Positions 53,396 through 61,570 of a stretch of 64,000 nt of DNA are shown here, in pieces. The stretch covers positions 1 to 64,000 of the forward strand of contig JAYUSZ010000282.1 of NCBI GenBank assembly GCA_043755435.1. The letters run 5' to 3'. The notes beneath the pieces are model-generated. The model did no database searches. It was not told the origin of the DNA and worked only from the letters and a program-made list of their open reading frames with translations. Each line of letters starts with the position of its first letter. Within the stretch, counting starts at the first letter, position 1. The stretch is from JANXSF01 sp043755435 (GTDB taxonomy: Bacteria > Acidobacteriota > Terriglobia > Bryobacterales > Bryobacteraceae). A program made the position numbers and the translations under genes.

Positions 53396-54876
53396 AACGT
53401 CGTCAATTCCTTCTCGGTGGCACTGCTTTACTGGCGCAAGATCGCGCCCCCAATATTCTCTTTTGCATCACTGACGATCAATCCTGGCTGCATACAGGCG
53501 CAACTGGAGCTAACTGGATCCGTACACCCGGCTTTGACCGCATTGCTCAAAACGGTGTGTTGTTCCGCAACACGTTTGTCTCCACGCCGTCGTGTGCCCC
53601 ATCGCGTGCAAGCGTATTAACCGGGCAGGATTTCTACCGCTTCGGCTCCGCTTCAATGAACCATACCGAATGGCAAGTAGGCCTGCGCACCTATCCCGAT
53701 ATCCTCGCCGAACGTGGCTATAAAACCGGTAGCACCGGCAAAGGCTGGGCGCCAGGCAATTGGAAAAGTGGCGGCCGCACCGTGCCACCCACAGGTCCAG
53801 AGTTCAACAAGGTCCGTCTGAAAGCCCCGGCCAGCGGAATCGCCGACATCGACTACGCTGGCAATTTCGCACAGTTTCTCGAAGCACGCGGCACTGCACC
53901 TTTCTGTTTCTGGGTTGGATTCAGCGAACCGCATCGTGTGTTTGAACAGGGCTATGGCGTAAAATCCGGAAAGAAACTTAGCGAAATTCCCGTTCCGGCA
54001 TTCCTTCCCGATACTCCCGAAGTTCGCTCCGACATTGCCGACTATGCAGCAGAGATCGAATGGGCGGATCAGCAACTGATGAAGATGCTCAATATGCTGC
54101 AGAACTCCGGCGAATTGGACAACACCATCGTGATCGTCACAGCCGACAATGGAATGGCTTTTCCACGCGCCAAAGGAAACATTTACGAATATGGGTTGCA
54201 CGTTCCATTGGCCATGCAGTGGAGCAAGCGTATCAAGCCCATGCAAGTGTTAGACGATCTTGTAAGCTTTGTCGATTTCGCACCTACGCTTCTGGAAGCC
54301 GCTGGTGCACCCAATCCCGCATCTATCACTGGTCACAGCCTGTTGACGCGCCTCACCGGAAAGGGCAGGCCAGTGCGCCAGGAAGTTATCTGCGGCATTG
54401 AAAGGCACTTCCCAGGTAGTCGTCCCAACGGTGAGGGTTATCCGGTACGGGCCATTCGCACTGCTCAATATCTTTACATTGAGAACCTCACACCTCACCG
54501 CAATCCAGCCGGGGATCGCCCCGGTCCCGTTTGGCCGTCTGACGATCCCTCCGGTGGATTCGGCGATACCGACGGTGGCCCAACCAAGACCCAACTCTGC
54601 AACGACGGCCGCCACAAAACACTCTTTGAACGGGCCTTCGGCAAGCGTCCTGCAGTAGAGTTATATGACATAAGGACCGATGCAGCCAACCTCAACAACC
54701 TCGCCGGCAAACCGCAGTTTAGAAGGATCGAAGCGAACTTGGCGGCTCGCCTTCACAAGTATCGAAAAGACACCCAGGACCCACGTTCCATGGGTCGTAG
54801 TGCCGACCTCGACGCCGTCATGAAGCGGTTTCCCTCCGTCCCACCAGAAGTATCAAAGCAGCAAGAAGGACGTTGA
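53392..54876 (+). CDS. Sulfatase 3
   Basis: A 494-residue sulfatase. Markers are NILFCITDDQSWLHTGATG, C68-A-P-S-R followed by ASVLTGQDFYRFGSASMN, GSTGKGWAPGNW (in place of GKWHLG) and IVIVTADNGMAFPRAKGNIYEYGLHVPLA. It resembles the heparan N-sulfatase (sulfamidase)-like branch, which carries the same TDDQ and GKGW-type motifs, but the substrate is inferred. The ATG overlaps the upstream stop. Confidence 0.87.
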   Translation: MKRRQFLLGGTALLAQDRAPNILFCITDDQSWLHTGATGANWIRTPGFDRIAQNGVLFRNTFVSTPSCAPSRASVLTGQDFYRFGSASMNHTEWQVGLRTYPDILAERGYKTGSTGKGWAPGNWKSGGRTVPPTGPEFNKVRLKAPASGIADIDYAGNFAQFLEARGTAPFCFWVGFSEPHRVFEQGYGVKSGKKLSEIPVPAFLPDTPEVRSDIADYAAEIEWADQQLMKMLNMLQNSGELDNTIVIVTADNGMAFPRAKGNIYEYGLHVPLAMQWSKRIKPMQVLDDLVSFVDFAPTLLEAAGAPNPASITGHSLLTRLTGKGRPVRQEVICGIERHFPGSRPNGEGYPVRAIRTAQYLYIENLTPHRNPAGDRPGPVWPSDDPSGGFGDTDGGPTKTQLCNDGRHKTLFERAFGKRPAVELYDIRTDAANLNNLAGKPQFRRIEANLAARLHKYRKDTQDPRSMGRSADLDAVMKRFPSVPPEVSKQQEGR

Positions 54877-54913
54877 TTAGTTCGAAGCGAAGAGAAAGTA
54901 TCGAAGAAAAAGC

Positions 54914-54942
54914 TTGACGTTACCCGATTCGAATGCTATTTT
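54914..54942 (+). promoter_or_regulatory. Candidate sigma-70 promoter of the blaI-like operon
   Basis: TTGACG (54914-54919), a 17-base spacer and TATTTT (54937-54942) make a good -35/-10 pair. Transcription would start around 54949, only about 20 bases before the ATG. Confidence 0.65.
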
Positions 54943-54968
54943 TCTAGCATAGTGCTAAAAACATAGCA
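54933..54968 (+). promoter_or_regulatory. Double inverted-repeat operator overlapping the -10 and start region
   Basis: ATGCTA-(6)-TAGCAT (54933-54950) and TGCTA-(6)-TAGCA (54953-54968) are adjacent inverted repeats sharing AGCAT half sites. The first covers the -10 element and the second ends one base before the ATG of the BlaI-like repressor. This fits autorepression by a dimeric winged-helix protein. The half site differs from the TACA/TGTA core of staphylococcal BlaI/MecI. Confidence 0.65.
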
Positions 54969-54969
54969 T

Positions 54970-55365
54970 ATGATTCATAAGAAACCAGCAACGCCAGCCC
55001 TCAGCCGCCGGGAACGGCAGATTATGGATCTCCTCTTTCGCGACGGAACTCTCACCGCACTGCAAATCCAGGAGGCTCTGCCAGACGCACCCAGTTACTC
55101 TGCCGTCCGCGGCCTGCTGCGCATCCTTTTGGAAAAAGGGCATGTTAAGCATCAGGAACAAGGTCCCAGGTACGCCTATACTGCCGCGCTCCCAAAGGAC
55201 CAAGCCAGCAATTCCGCTGTTGCGCATTTGGTAGAAACTTTCTTCAGTGGATCGGTGTCCGATACAGTTGTGGCCTTACTCGATTCCTCGGCAGGCAAAT
55301 TAGACGCCGACGAACTACAGCGTATCCAACGCATGATTGAAAAAGCAAAGAAGGAGGGCCGTTAG
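54970..55365 (+). CDS. BlaI/MecI-type transcriptional repressor
   Basis: A 131-residue protein. Residues 10-75 form the winged helix (LSRRERQIMDLLFRDGTLTALQIQEAL, SYSAVRGLLRILLEKGHVKHQEQG). The rest is the dimerisation helix region (FFSGSVSDTVVALLDSS, ADELQRIQRMIEKAKKEG). It would repress its own operon until cleaved or released by the adjacent M56 sensor. There is no Shine-Dalgarno sequence; the operator abuts the ATG. Confidence 0.88.
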   Translation: MIHKKPATPALSRRERQIMDLLFRDGTLTALQIQEALPDAPSYSAVRGLLRILLEKGHVKHQEQGPRYAYTAALPKDQASNSAVAHLVETFFSGSVSDTVVALLDSSAGKLDADELQRIQRMIEKAKKEGR

Positions 55366-55366
55366 T

Positions 55367-56881
55367 ATGGAAGAATTACTCATTTCTTTGTTGCTCGAAA
55401 GCACAGTCCTTTTATCCTTGGCCGGCCTGATTGCAATGTGCACCAGCAGTGCATCGGCCTCCCAGCGTCATCTTGTATGGACGTCAGGTTTGCTAAGCCT
55501 TCTTCTGTTGCCGATCGCATTGAAAATCGGCAAACTTCTTCCCGCATCATTGCCACCAATCTCATTGCTCGTGGAAGATTCCATAACAGTTTTTGGTGCC
55601 GGTGATTCATTGTCTGTCTATTCCGTGAGCCGATTCCTGGTTTCATTCTGGACAATTGTTGCATTTATCTTATTTCTACGGCTAATCCGGTCCACCGTCG
55701 CAGCTAATGTATTGGTTAAAAAGGCCGTGCCAATAACCGATGCTCCGTGGATGGACCTGCTTACCATATGCAGAACACAAGCCGGCCTAACCTCGAACAT
55801 TGAAATCCGCCAGAGTACGAGGGCAAAAACTCCCTTCACTTTTGGAGTTATCCGCCCAGTGATTATTGTGCCAGCCGGTGCCAACGAATGGAGTGAAAAC
55901 CGCCGCCGGGCAGTTCTATTGCATGAAATGGCGCATATTGCACGGCGCGATGTTTTAACCCATTGGTTAGGATCGCTCGCTTGCTGCCTCTACTGGTTCC
56001 AGCCCCTTGCCTGGTATGCTGCAGCCCGGATGCGATCGGAACGCGAACACGCCTCCGACGACGTAGTGTTAGGCTGCGGCATCTTGGGATCTGATTACGC
56101 CGGGCACCTGGTGGCCCTTTCTGCAACAATGAGTCCCAAAACAACTCTGTCAATGGCTGCTGGTCCCCGCCTTGAAACCCGGCTTGCCTCCGTCTTGGAT
56201 GCCAAGCGCATACGAACACAGACAACAGGAACACACCGATATGCGGCTATTCTGCTGACAATTGCGCTGCTCGCACCCACAGCCCTTTTGCGTGCAAGAA
56301 CCGAAATGGCAGCCAATATGCATGGTGTAGTTTACGAAACCGGCTCCACAGCCATACCAAATGCCAGCTTGCAATTAACCAATCAACAGTTGGGAAAAGT
56401 ACAGGAACTGATAAGTAGCAGCAGCGGCGCATTCAACTTTAGGGCACTGAAGCCTGGCCGCTATGCTCTGCATATAAATGCGCGCGGGTTCGGTGAAACC
56501 TTGTTGCCAAATTTGGAAATTCACTCCGGTGAAATACGGGAGTTCTTTCCTTCACTACAATCACTAGGAGTACCCCAGTCCGAATCGCGCAGACTCCGCA
56601 TCGGTGGCAACCTTCAAAGCACCAAACTAGTTTTCAAATCAACCCCTAAATATCCTTCTGAAGCAAAACAGGACCGCATTCAAGGCGCTGTTCAATTGAA
56701 TGCAGTGATTAAGCGCGATGGCTCCCTGGCCGAGTTGCGTGTCATTAATTCGCCTCATGCCGCGCTTACTCAATCCGCGCTTGCTGCAGTTTCTCAGTGG
56801 CGCTACAGCCCTACACATCTAAACGGAGAACCGGTCGAAGTTGAAACCAGAATTTCCATAAATTACACACTCAAGAAATAG
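55367..56881 (+). CDS. M56 (BlaR1-like) membrane metalloprotease with carboxypeptidase-regulatory and TonB C-terminal domains
   Basis: A 504-residue protein. Three hydrophobic segments lie before the protease (about 5-27, 38-56, 88-107). The gluzincin site HEMAHIARRD is at 186-195, and the third-ligand region is MRSEREHASDD. A membrane helix lies at about 290-308. Residues 318-400 look like a CarboxypepD_reg beta sandwich (MHGVVYETGSTAIPNASLQL), and residues 415-504 form a TonB C-terminal domain (KYPSEAKQDRIQGAVQLNAVIKRDG). No penicillin-binding domain is present, so the signal is unlikely to be a beta-lactam. It starts one base after the blaI-like stop. Confidence 0.82.
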   Translation: MEELLISLLLESTVLLSLAGLIAMCTSSASASQRHLVWTSGLLSLLLLPIALKIGKLLPASLPPISLLVEDSITVFGAGDSLSVYSVSRFLVSFWTIVAFILFLRLIRSTVAANVLVKKAVPITDAPWMDLLTICRTQAGLTSNIEIRQSTRAKTPFTFGVIRPVIIVPAGANEWSENRRRAVLLHEMAHIARRDVLTHWLGSLACCLYWFQPLAWYAAARMRSEREHASDDVVLGCGILGSDYAGHLVALSATMSPKTTLSMAAGPRLETRLASVLDAKRIRTQTTGTHRYAAILLTIALLAPTALLRARTEMAANMHGVVYETGSTAIPNASLQLTNQQLGKVQELISSSSGAFNFRALKPGRYALHINARGFGETLLPNLEIHSGEIREFFPSLQSLGVPQSESRRLRIGGNLQSTKLVFKSTPKYPSEAKQDRIQGAVQLNAVIKRDGSLAELRVINSPHAALTQSALAAVSQWRYSPTHLNGEPVEVETRISINYTLKK

Positions 56882-56889
56882 GAGCTAGA

Positions 56890-57255
56890 ATGAAACTACA
56901 CTCAATCCACAAAGGCCTTCTGTTCATTGCACTGTCATGGGCAGCCTTAGCAGCAGATCAAAATCGCATTCGGGTCGGCGGCAATATTCAAGCAGCAAAA
57001 CTGATCCACAAGGTCACACCCACATATCCAAAGCAAGCGAAGGAAGAGGGTCGGCAAGGGACGGTAATGCTGCAAGCAGTCATTCTAAAGGATGGATCCA
57101 TAGGATCGTTAGATCTAATGCCCGGGGCAGATTCCGATCTCGCTTCCTCAGCAATGGACGCCGTCCGGCAATGGGTTTACTCACAGACACTTCTTAACGG
57201 TGAACCCGTCGAAGTCGCCACCACCGTGCAAGTAAACTTCACCCTCGCCAAGTAA
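56890..57255 (+). CDS. Stand-alone TonB C-terminal domain protein
   Basis: A 121-residue exported protein: signal peptide (1-21), then RIRVGGNIQAAKLIHKVTPTYPKQAKEEGRQGTVMLQAVILKDGS and VRQWVYSQTLLNGEPVEVATTVQVNF. It closely matches the last 90 residues of the preceding M56 protein, so it arose by duplication of that end. There is no membrane anchor for a normal TonB role. It lies 8 bases downstream in the same operon. Confidence 0.75.
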   Translation: MKLHSIHKGLLFIALSWAALAADQNRIRVGGNIQAAKLIHKVTPTYPKQAKEEGRQGTVMLQAVILKDGSIGSLDLMPGADSDLASSAMDAVRQWVYSQTLLNGEPVEVATTVQVNFTLAK

Positions 57256-57576
57256 CGAACCGTCTCGAAATTTGAAACGGGGGTGCACTTTCGGCCCGCT
57301 TGCGAGCCTCCTCGAAATCCGGTACCAGAGTACAGTTCTTTGGGAATTCGTACGGATTTGGCACATCTCCAGGTCGCGGTAGGAATGCAGGTTACCGCAT
57401 ACTCCCCGAACAGATGCGTACGGGCGTAACTAACTCATATGGCTCCTACCTCTGATATTTGGCCGCGAAACGCACATCAGCACAAGGATCCACGAGTTTG
57501 GGCCTAGGTACCCAGCGGTCAAACAATCAAGTCACCCCGTAGTCTGTTTGCGATGCCGTGGTGCGATTGTTCGATC
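57256..57576. other. Intergenic region without a recognisable gene
   Basis: Between convergent genes. A weak hairpin CCGTcTC-gaaattt-GAaACGG at about 57266-57286 could aid termination on either strand but has no T-run. No ORF with a recognisable protein, RNA gene or repeat was seen. Confidence 0.4.
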
Positions 57577-58518
57577 CTAGCCAGGCTGGGACGCGTCGCG
57601 CTTCACCCAACGATAGGCTCTCAATGAGTTCTTCCAGAAGTACTTCTCTGAAACTTCCCGCCCTTTGCCAGCAAAGTATTTGTGAACAAGATTAAACACC
57701 GGAGGATATTCAACGGTCAACAAACTGGCCGGCCAGTTACTTCCGTAAATGACGCGATCAGGTCCGAACACGGCATACACTTCGTCCAGCGCGTCACGCC
57801 AATACTCCAATTCAGTGGGCACAGATTGGTCAACAGTGCGAATTACTTGCGAAACCTTCACATAGATAGTGGGACGGTGTTTCATTTCATCAAAACCAGT
57901 CTTCAGCAGTTCGATGTCATGTTTTGCTTCTGGCCTAGGCATCGGAAGGTGGTTCAGCACCATTCTTAAATTCGGTATGCGCTCGGATAATTTCGCTAAT
58001 TGAATCAGAGTCTGTGGGAGCTGATTAGGCGCACCACCCAAGTCAATCTGTAAGCCAGCGTTAGCCATTAGCTTCAAATCAGCCAGTACTCGCGGTTGTG
58101 CCATCGCCGTGTTCGCTATAGAAAATGAGATTCGAATACCCAGAAACATTGGATTTTTCCGGTATTTTTCCAGGAGAATCGGAAAATCAGGGGTTCCCGG
58201 TGTGAGTCGGCCGACGTAGCCAACTACAACCAGATTTTTTTCGGCCATGGTGAACGCCCAAGCGTTATCCTCCATCCTTGCACTGGATTCCACAACCACT
58301 GTACCTTTCACGTTGAATGGCTTCGTTAGCTTGATGAACTCATCGGGCAGGACAGGCCGGTAAATCGAAGTATCCTTCTTTGGCCAAACGATCCCTTCAG
58401 TCCGTCGTGGATCAAAGAAATGAGTGTGGGCGTCGATAACCGGGATCGGAGTATCCGCCAAATTAAGTTCGGTTGCCGCCAGTCCGGAAGCCGTTCGTAA
58501 GAAAGTTCTACGTTTCAT
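57577..58518 (-). CDS. Amidohydrolase-2 family TIM-barrel hydrolase, exported
   Basis: A 313-residue protein with a Tat-like N-terminus (KRRTFLRTASGLAATE) and PVIDAHTHFFDPRR, the metal-like HxH of amidohydrolase_2 enzymes. Later segments are VVESSARMEDNAWAF, LRMVLNHLPMP and VIYGSNWPASLL. The layout recalls fuconolactonase or pyrone-dicarboxylate lactonase-type lactonases. ATG 58518 follows an AGAGGG site; 58539 would add seven residues. It sits downstream of two sulfatases. Confidence 0.78.
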   Translation of the reverse strand: MKRRTFLRTASGLAATELNLADTPIPVIDAHTHFFDPRRTEGIVWPKKDTSIYRPVLPDEFIKLTKPFNVKGTVVVESSARMEDNAWAFTMAEKNLVVVGYVGRLTPGTPDFPILLEKYRKNPMFLGIRISFSIANTAMAQPRVLADLKLMANAGLQIDLGGAPNQLPQTLIQLAKLSERIPNLRMVLNHLPMPRPEAKHDIELLKTGFDEMKHRPTIYVKVSQVIRTVDQSVPTELEYWRDALDEVYAVFGPDRVIYGSNWPASLLTVEYPPVFNLVHKYFAGKGREVSEKYFWKNSLRAYRWVKRDASQPG

Positions 58519-58550
58519 GTTTGCCCTCTTGTTCGCCATTGAAGACTGAT

Positions 58551-60020
58551 TTAGTTGTTGGTTGCATCGGCCCTGAATGCTGGATTTGGCTTCGGAACAA
58601 CCGCGTGAGTGTCGTCTAAGAAGCGTTGCAATAGCTTGCTGAGTTCGCGGACGCGAGCGGGGTGCTTAGCCGAAACATCATTAGCCTCTCCAATGTCGTC
58701 CTTCAGATTAAAAAGCTCATAGCGGTCGGTCTGGTTTGGACCGTCGCACCAGACACGAATCAGCTTCCAGTCGCCCTTTCTAACCCAAGACCCGGGTATG
58801 TTACTGGCGGCTGGCGTGTAATGCGGAAAGTGACAGTATATGGCTTCGCGCTTCAAGGGTCTGCCAACTAAGGCGGGGACGATGCTGATGCCGTCGAACT
58901 TCTGTGCAGCTTGGGCGCGGAGTCCCGCCATCTCAAGCAGCGTTGGATGAAAATCAATACTTTGCACTATGGCATCGCTTTTACTTCCAGGGCTTACCTT
59001 TCCTGGCCACACCACGATCATCGGCTCACGCGTACCGCCCTCGTAGACACTTGCTTTGCCAGCCCGAAGCGGTGCATTACTGGTTGCTGGAATGTCATCA
59101 AATCCCGCGTCCATCATTGCAGCCTTCCAAAAAACTCCCCCGTTGTCAGAGAAGAAAACAATGATCGTATTGTCCGCAAGGCCATTGTCGTCAATCGCCT
59201 TAACTACGCGCCCAATGGCAGTATCCAGACTTTCCACCATCGACGCGTAGACGGGGTTATGCTGCGGGTTCTTCGGATCCGCCTTTCGTTTGTATTTTTC
59301 AAGAAGTTCGGGCTTCGCCTGCCAAGGAGAGTGAACAGAGAAAGACCAGTAGTTCAGATAGAACGGTCCGCTCTTATTCTCACCAATGAATTTGGCTGCT
59401 TCTTCTGCCATGCGGTCCTCAATATGTTCACCGGGCTTGCCTTGCGTTGGCCAAAACTTCCATGGTCCGCCAAGATAGCCACCTCCGGGTCCAGGTCCGG
59501 CGGTATGTGGCATGTCAATATCGAAACCTTGATGCAACGGGTCGTAGGGTTCCAGACCCAAATGCCATTTCCCAAAATGGGCCGTGCGATATCCGGCAGC
59601 CTTGAAGCTTTCGCCTAGAGTGATGTATTCCAGTTTGAGTCGCGAGACGGAATTTGGGATCAGTGCCTTATGGATGGCCGGCCCTTTTTCCTGTAGAGTC
59701 TGTTGAAGTATTACTTGCGGAAGATGCGCCGAAGGAGTCGTGATACCGATTCGTGACGGATGCAGGCCCGTCAGGATACTAGCTCTGGTAGGCGAGCATA
59801 ATGGCGAGGCCGCATACGCATTGCTGAACATCATGCCACGAGTAGCCAATCGATCAATGTTCGGCGTCTCATAGTACTTGCTTCCATATACCGCTGTATC
59901 GTTCCAGCCTAAATCGTCGGCAAGAATAAAAACGATATTGGGCTTACGGGCCCGCTGTGCCGAAGCAGTCAAGGGAGCAGCTAGAGTCGCAAGAAAGGAC
60001 CGTCTGGTAGGTATGTTCAC
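58551..60020 (-). CDS. Sulfatase 4
   Basis: A 489-residue sulfatase: IVFILADDLGWNDTAVYG, formylglycine site C75-S-P-T-R followed by ASILTGLHPSRIG, AHFGKWHLGLEPYDP and IIVFFSDNGGVFW. GTG at 60020 is chosen because GGAGGAGG lies about nine bases upstream and a Tat-like NIPTRRSFLATLAAP follows; the longer frame is Arg/Ser-rich without similarity. It follows sulfatase 5 by 16 bases. Confidence 0.87.
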   Translation of the reverse strand: MNIPTRRSFLATLAAPLTASAQRARKPNIVFILADDLGWNDTAVYGSKYYETPNIDRLATRGMMFSNAYAASPLCSPTRASILTGLHPSRIGITTPSAHLPQVILQQTLQEKGPAIHKALIPNSVSRLKLEYITLGESFKAAGYRTAHFGKWHLGLEPYDPLHQGFDIDMPHTAGPGPGGGYLGGPWKFWPTQGKPGEHIEDRMAEEAAKFIGENKSGPFYLNYWSFSVHSPWQAKPELLEKYKRKADPKNPQHNPVYASMVESLDTAIGRVVKAIDDNGLADNTIIVFFSDNGGVFWKAAMMDAGFDDIPATSNAPLRAGKASVYEGGTREPMIVVWPGKVSPGSKSDAIVQSIDFHPTLLEMAGLRAQAAQKFDGISIVPALVGRPLKREAIYCHFPHYTPAASNIPGSWVRKGDWKLIRVWCDGPNQTDRYELFNLKDDIGEANDVSAKHPARVRELSKLLQRFLDDTHAVVPKPNPAFRADATNN

Positions 60021-60036
60021 TTTGTGTTTCCTCCTC

Positions 60037-61557
60037 CTACTCCGCGTGAAACTTTGCCGGCTGAAGCTTCGTTCGCTTAACCCACTCAAGCGGAGAAGCA
60101 CGATTTACTGCTCCCCCTTCATCCGGGTACTTCCATGGAATCCCGGAAGCCATCAATTCCTTATGGCTAACAAATGGATCATCGAAGCGCTTCATCCAAG
60201 CGCGGGTCAATTCCATCATTTTGCGTCGCGCTTTGCGATTCGATGAAAACTGATTGCGAATCTGATGTGGATCTTCGTGGCGGTCGTGGAGCACGTTCAT
60301 TTGCGGATGCGGCTCCTTGTCATGCCGTTGAACTGCGAATGTCCAATCCCGCGTGATGACCCCACGGTACTCCTCCGGTCCACTGTGAATCATCGACATC
60401 GGAACCGAGTCTGAAGCCCGGTCATCGGCTTTCATTATCGCCTTGGATAGATTTCGACCTTGGCAGCTTTCAGGAGGAGCAATATTCATCAGTCCCAATA
60501 AAGTGGGCATCAGATCGAGTGGCCCAAACATCAGATCGCTGCGCCGCGGCTTCAACACTCCGGGATACCGCAAAAGAAATGGCACTCGGGAAGAGCAATC
60601 ATGCGGGATGTCTTTCGCGCTTGAATGCCACCCATAAGCGCCCAGGCAATCACCATGATCTGACGTGTAAACCACAATAGTGTCACGATCAAGCCCCCTG
60701 GCTTTTAACTTGTCCAACACCATGCCAAGCGCCCGATCCACACCGGTGGTCTGTGCCATATAATCTCTGCATTGCTGCTTGCGCCGCTCACTGGAATCGA
60801 GCTGTGCAACCGCCGGTCGCAGTTCCGGATCGGATTTGGCGTATAACTCCATCAGGTCTGGCTGAGTATCGTAAACGTAATATTGATCGCGCTTGCCATG
60901 ATCATGAGGAGGATGCCACGAAAGAAACATCGCGAATGGTTTATCCGCGGATTGTTCATCCAGAAACGAGCAAGCCTGCTTTGATTGGGCGTAAGGTTCC
61001 CAATCGCCGTATAGAGTCCGCTCCCCTTTCTGATTCCAGTAATATGCCCGCGCAGCATCGAACATCGTTGTGCAGTTGTTGCTCAAGAAAGACCCATCAA
61101 AGCCATAGCGAAGTTCACCCGGCGGAATCGGACGTACTCGATTGCCTCCAAGAATATGCCATTTGCCAAAGTAACCTGTCTGGTAACCTGCTCCGGTAAG
61201 CACTTCGCCGAAGTATCTCCCCTTGCCCGGAATCATTGTGACATCGTTGAAGAAAACACCATTGCTTAACGGATGCATTCCGGAAAGCAGCATAGAACGG
61301 TATGGCGAGCATACTGGCGACGTGGAAAAGCAATGGCTGAAATGGATACCTTCCGCAGAGAGGCTGTCCATAACCGGCGTTTGCACCTGTCGGTTGCCAC
61401 TGCAGCCCATCATGTCGTAGGAGTGTTGATCGGAAAACAGGAACAACAGATTCGGTCGTCGGCGCTTCTCCGCAGCAGGTTGCGCCGCCATCAAAGGCAT
61501 GGATGCCATGCTTTTGATTAACTCGCGGCGATTCACACCAGTGGCTTGATTAGACAT
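60037..61557 (-). CDS. Sulfatase 5
   Basis: A 506-residue sulfatase with NLLFLFSDQHSYDMMGCSG and the site C83-S-P-Y-R-S. It has Tyr where Ser or Thr is usual in C-x-P-S/T/A-R, as seen in some choline- and heparan-type sulfatases. GYFGKWHILGG and IVVYTSDHGDCLGAYGWHSSAKD complete the fold. The N-terminus has VNRRELIKSMASMPLMA, a Tat-like signal. It lies 13 bases downstream of the TonB-dependent receptor. Confidence 0.86.
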   Translation of the reverse strand: MSNQATGVNRRELIKSMASMPLMAAQPAAEKRRRPNLLFLFSDQHSYDMMGCSGNRQVQTPVMDSLSAEGIHFSHCFSTSPVCSPYRSMLLSGMHPLSNGVFFNDVTMIPGKGRYFGEVLTGAGYQTGYFGKWHILGGNRVRPIPPGELRYGFDGSFLSNNCTTMFDAARAYYWNQKGERTLYGDWEPYAQSKQACSFLDEQSADKPFAMFLSWHPPHDHGKRDQYYVYDTQPDLMELYAKSDPELRPAVAQLDSSERRKQQCRDYMAQTTGVDRALGMVLDKLKARGLDRDTIVVYTSDHGDCLGAYGWHSSAKDIPHDCSSRVPFLLRYPGVLKPRRSDLMFGPLDLMPTLLGLMNIAPPESCQGRNLSKAIMKADDRASDSVPMSMIHSGPEEYRGVITRDWTFAVQRHDKEPHPQMNVLHDRHEDPHQIRNQFSSNRKARRKMMELTRAWMKRFDDPFVSHKELMASGIPWKYPDEGGAVNRASPLEWVKRTKLQPAKFHAE

Positions 61558-61570
61558 TTATTCTCTCTTT

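Noticed and set aside
55367..56881. Beta-lactam resistance sensor (BlaR1)
   Set aside because: The M56 protease part fits, but the penicillin-binding sensor domain is absent and no beta-lactamase gene is nearby.
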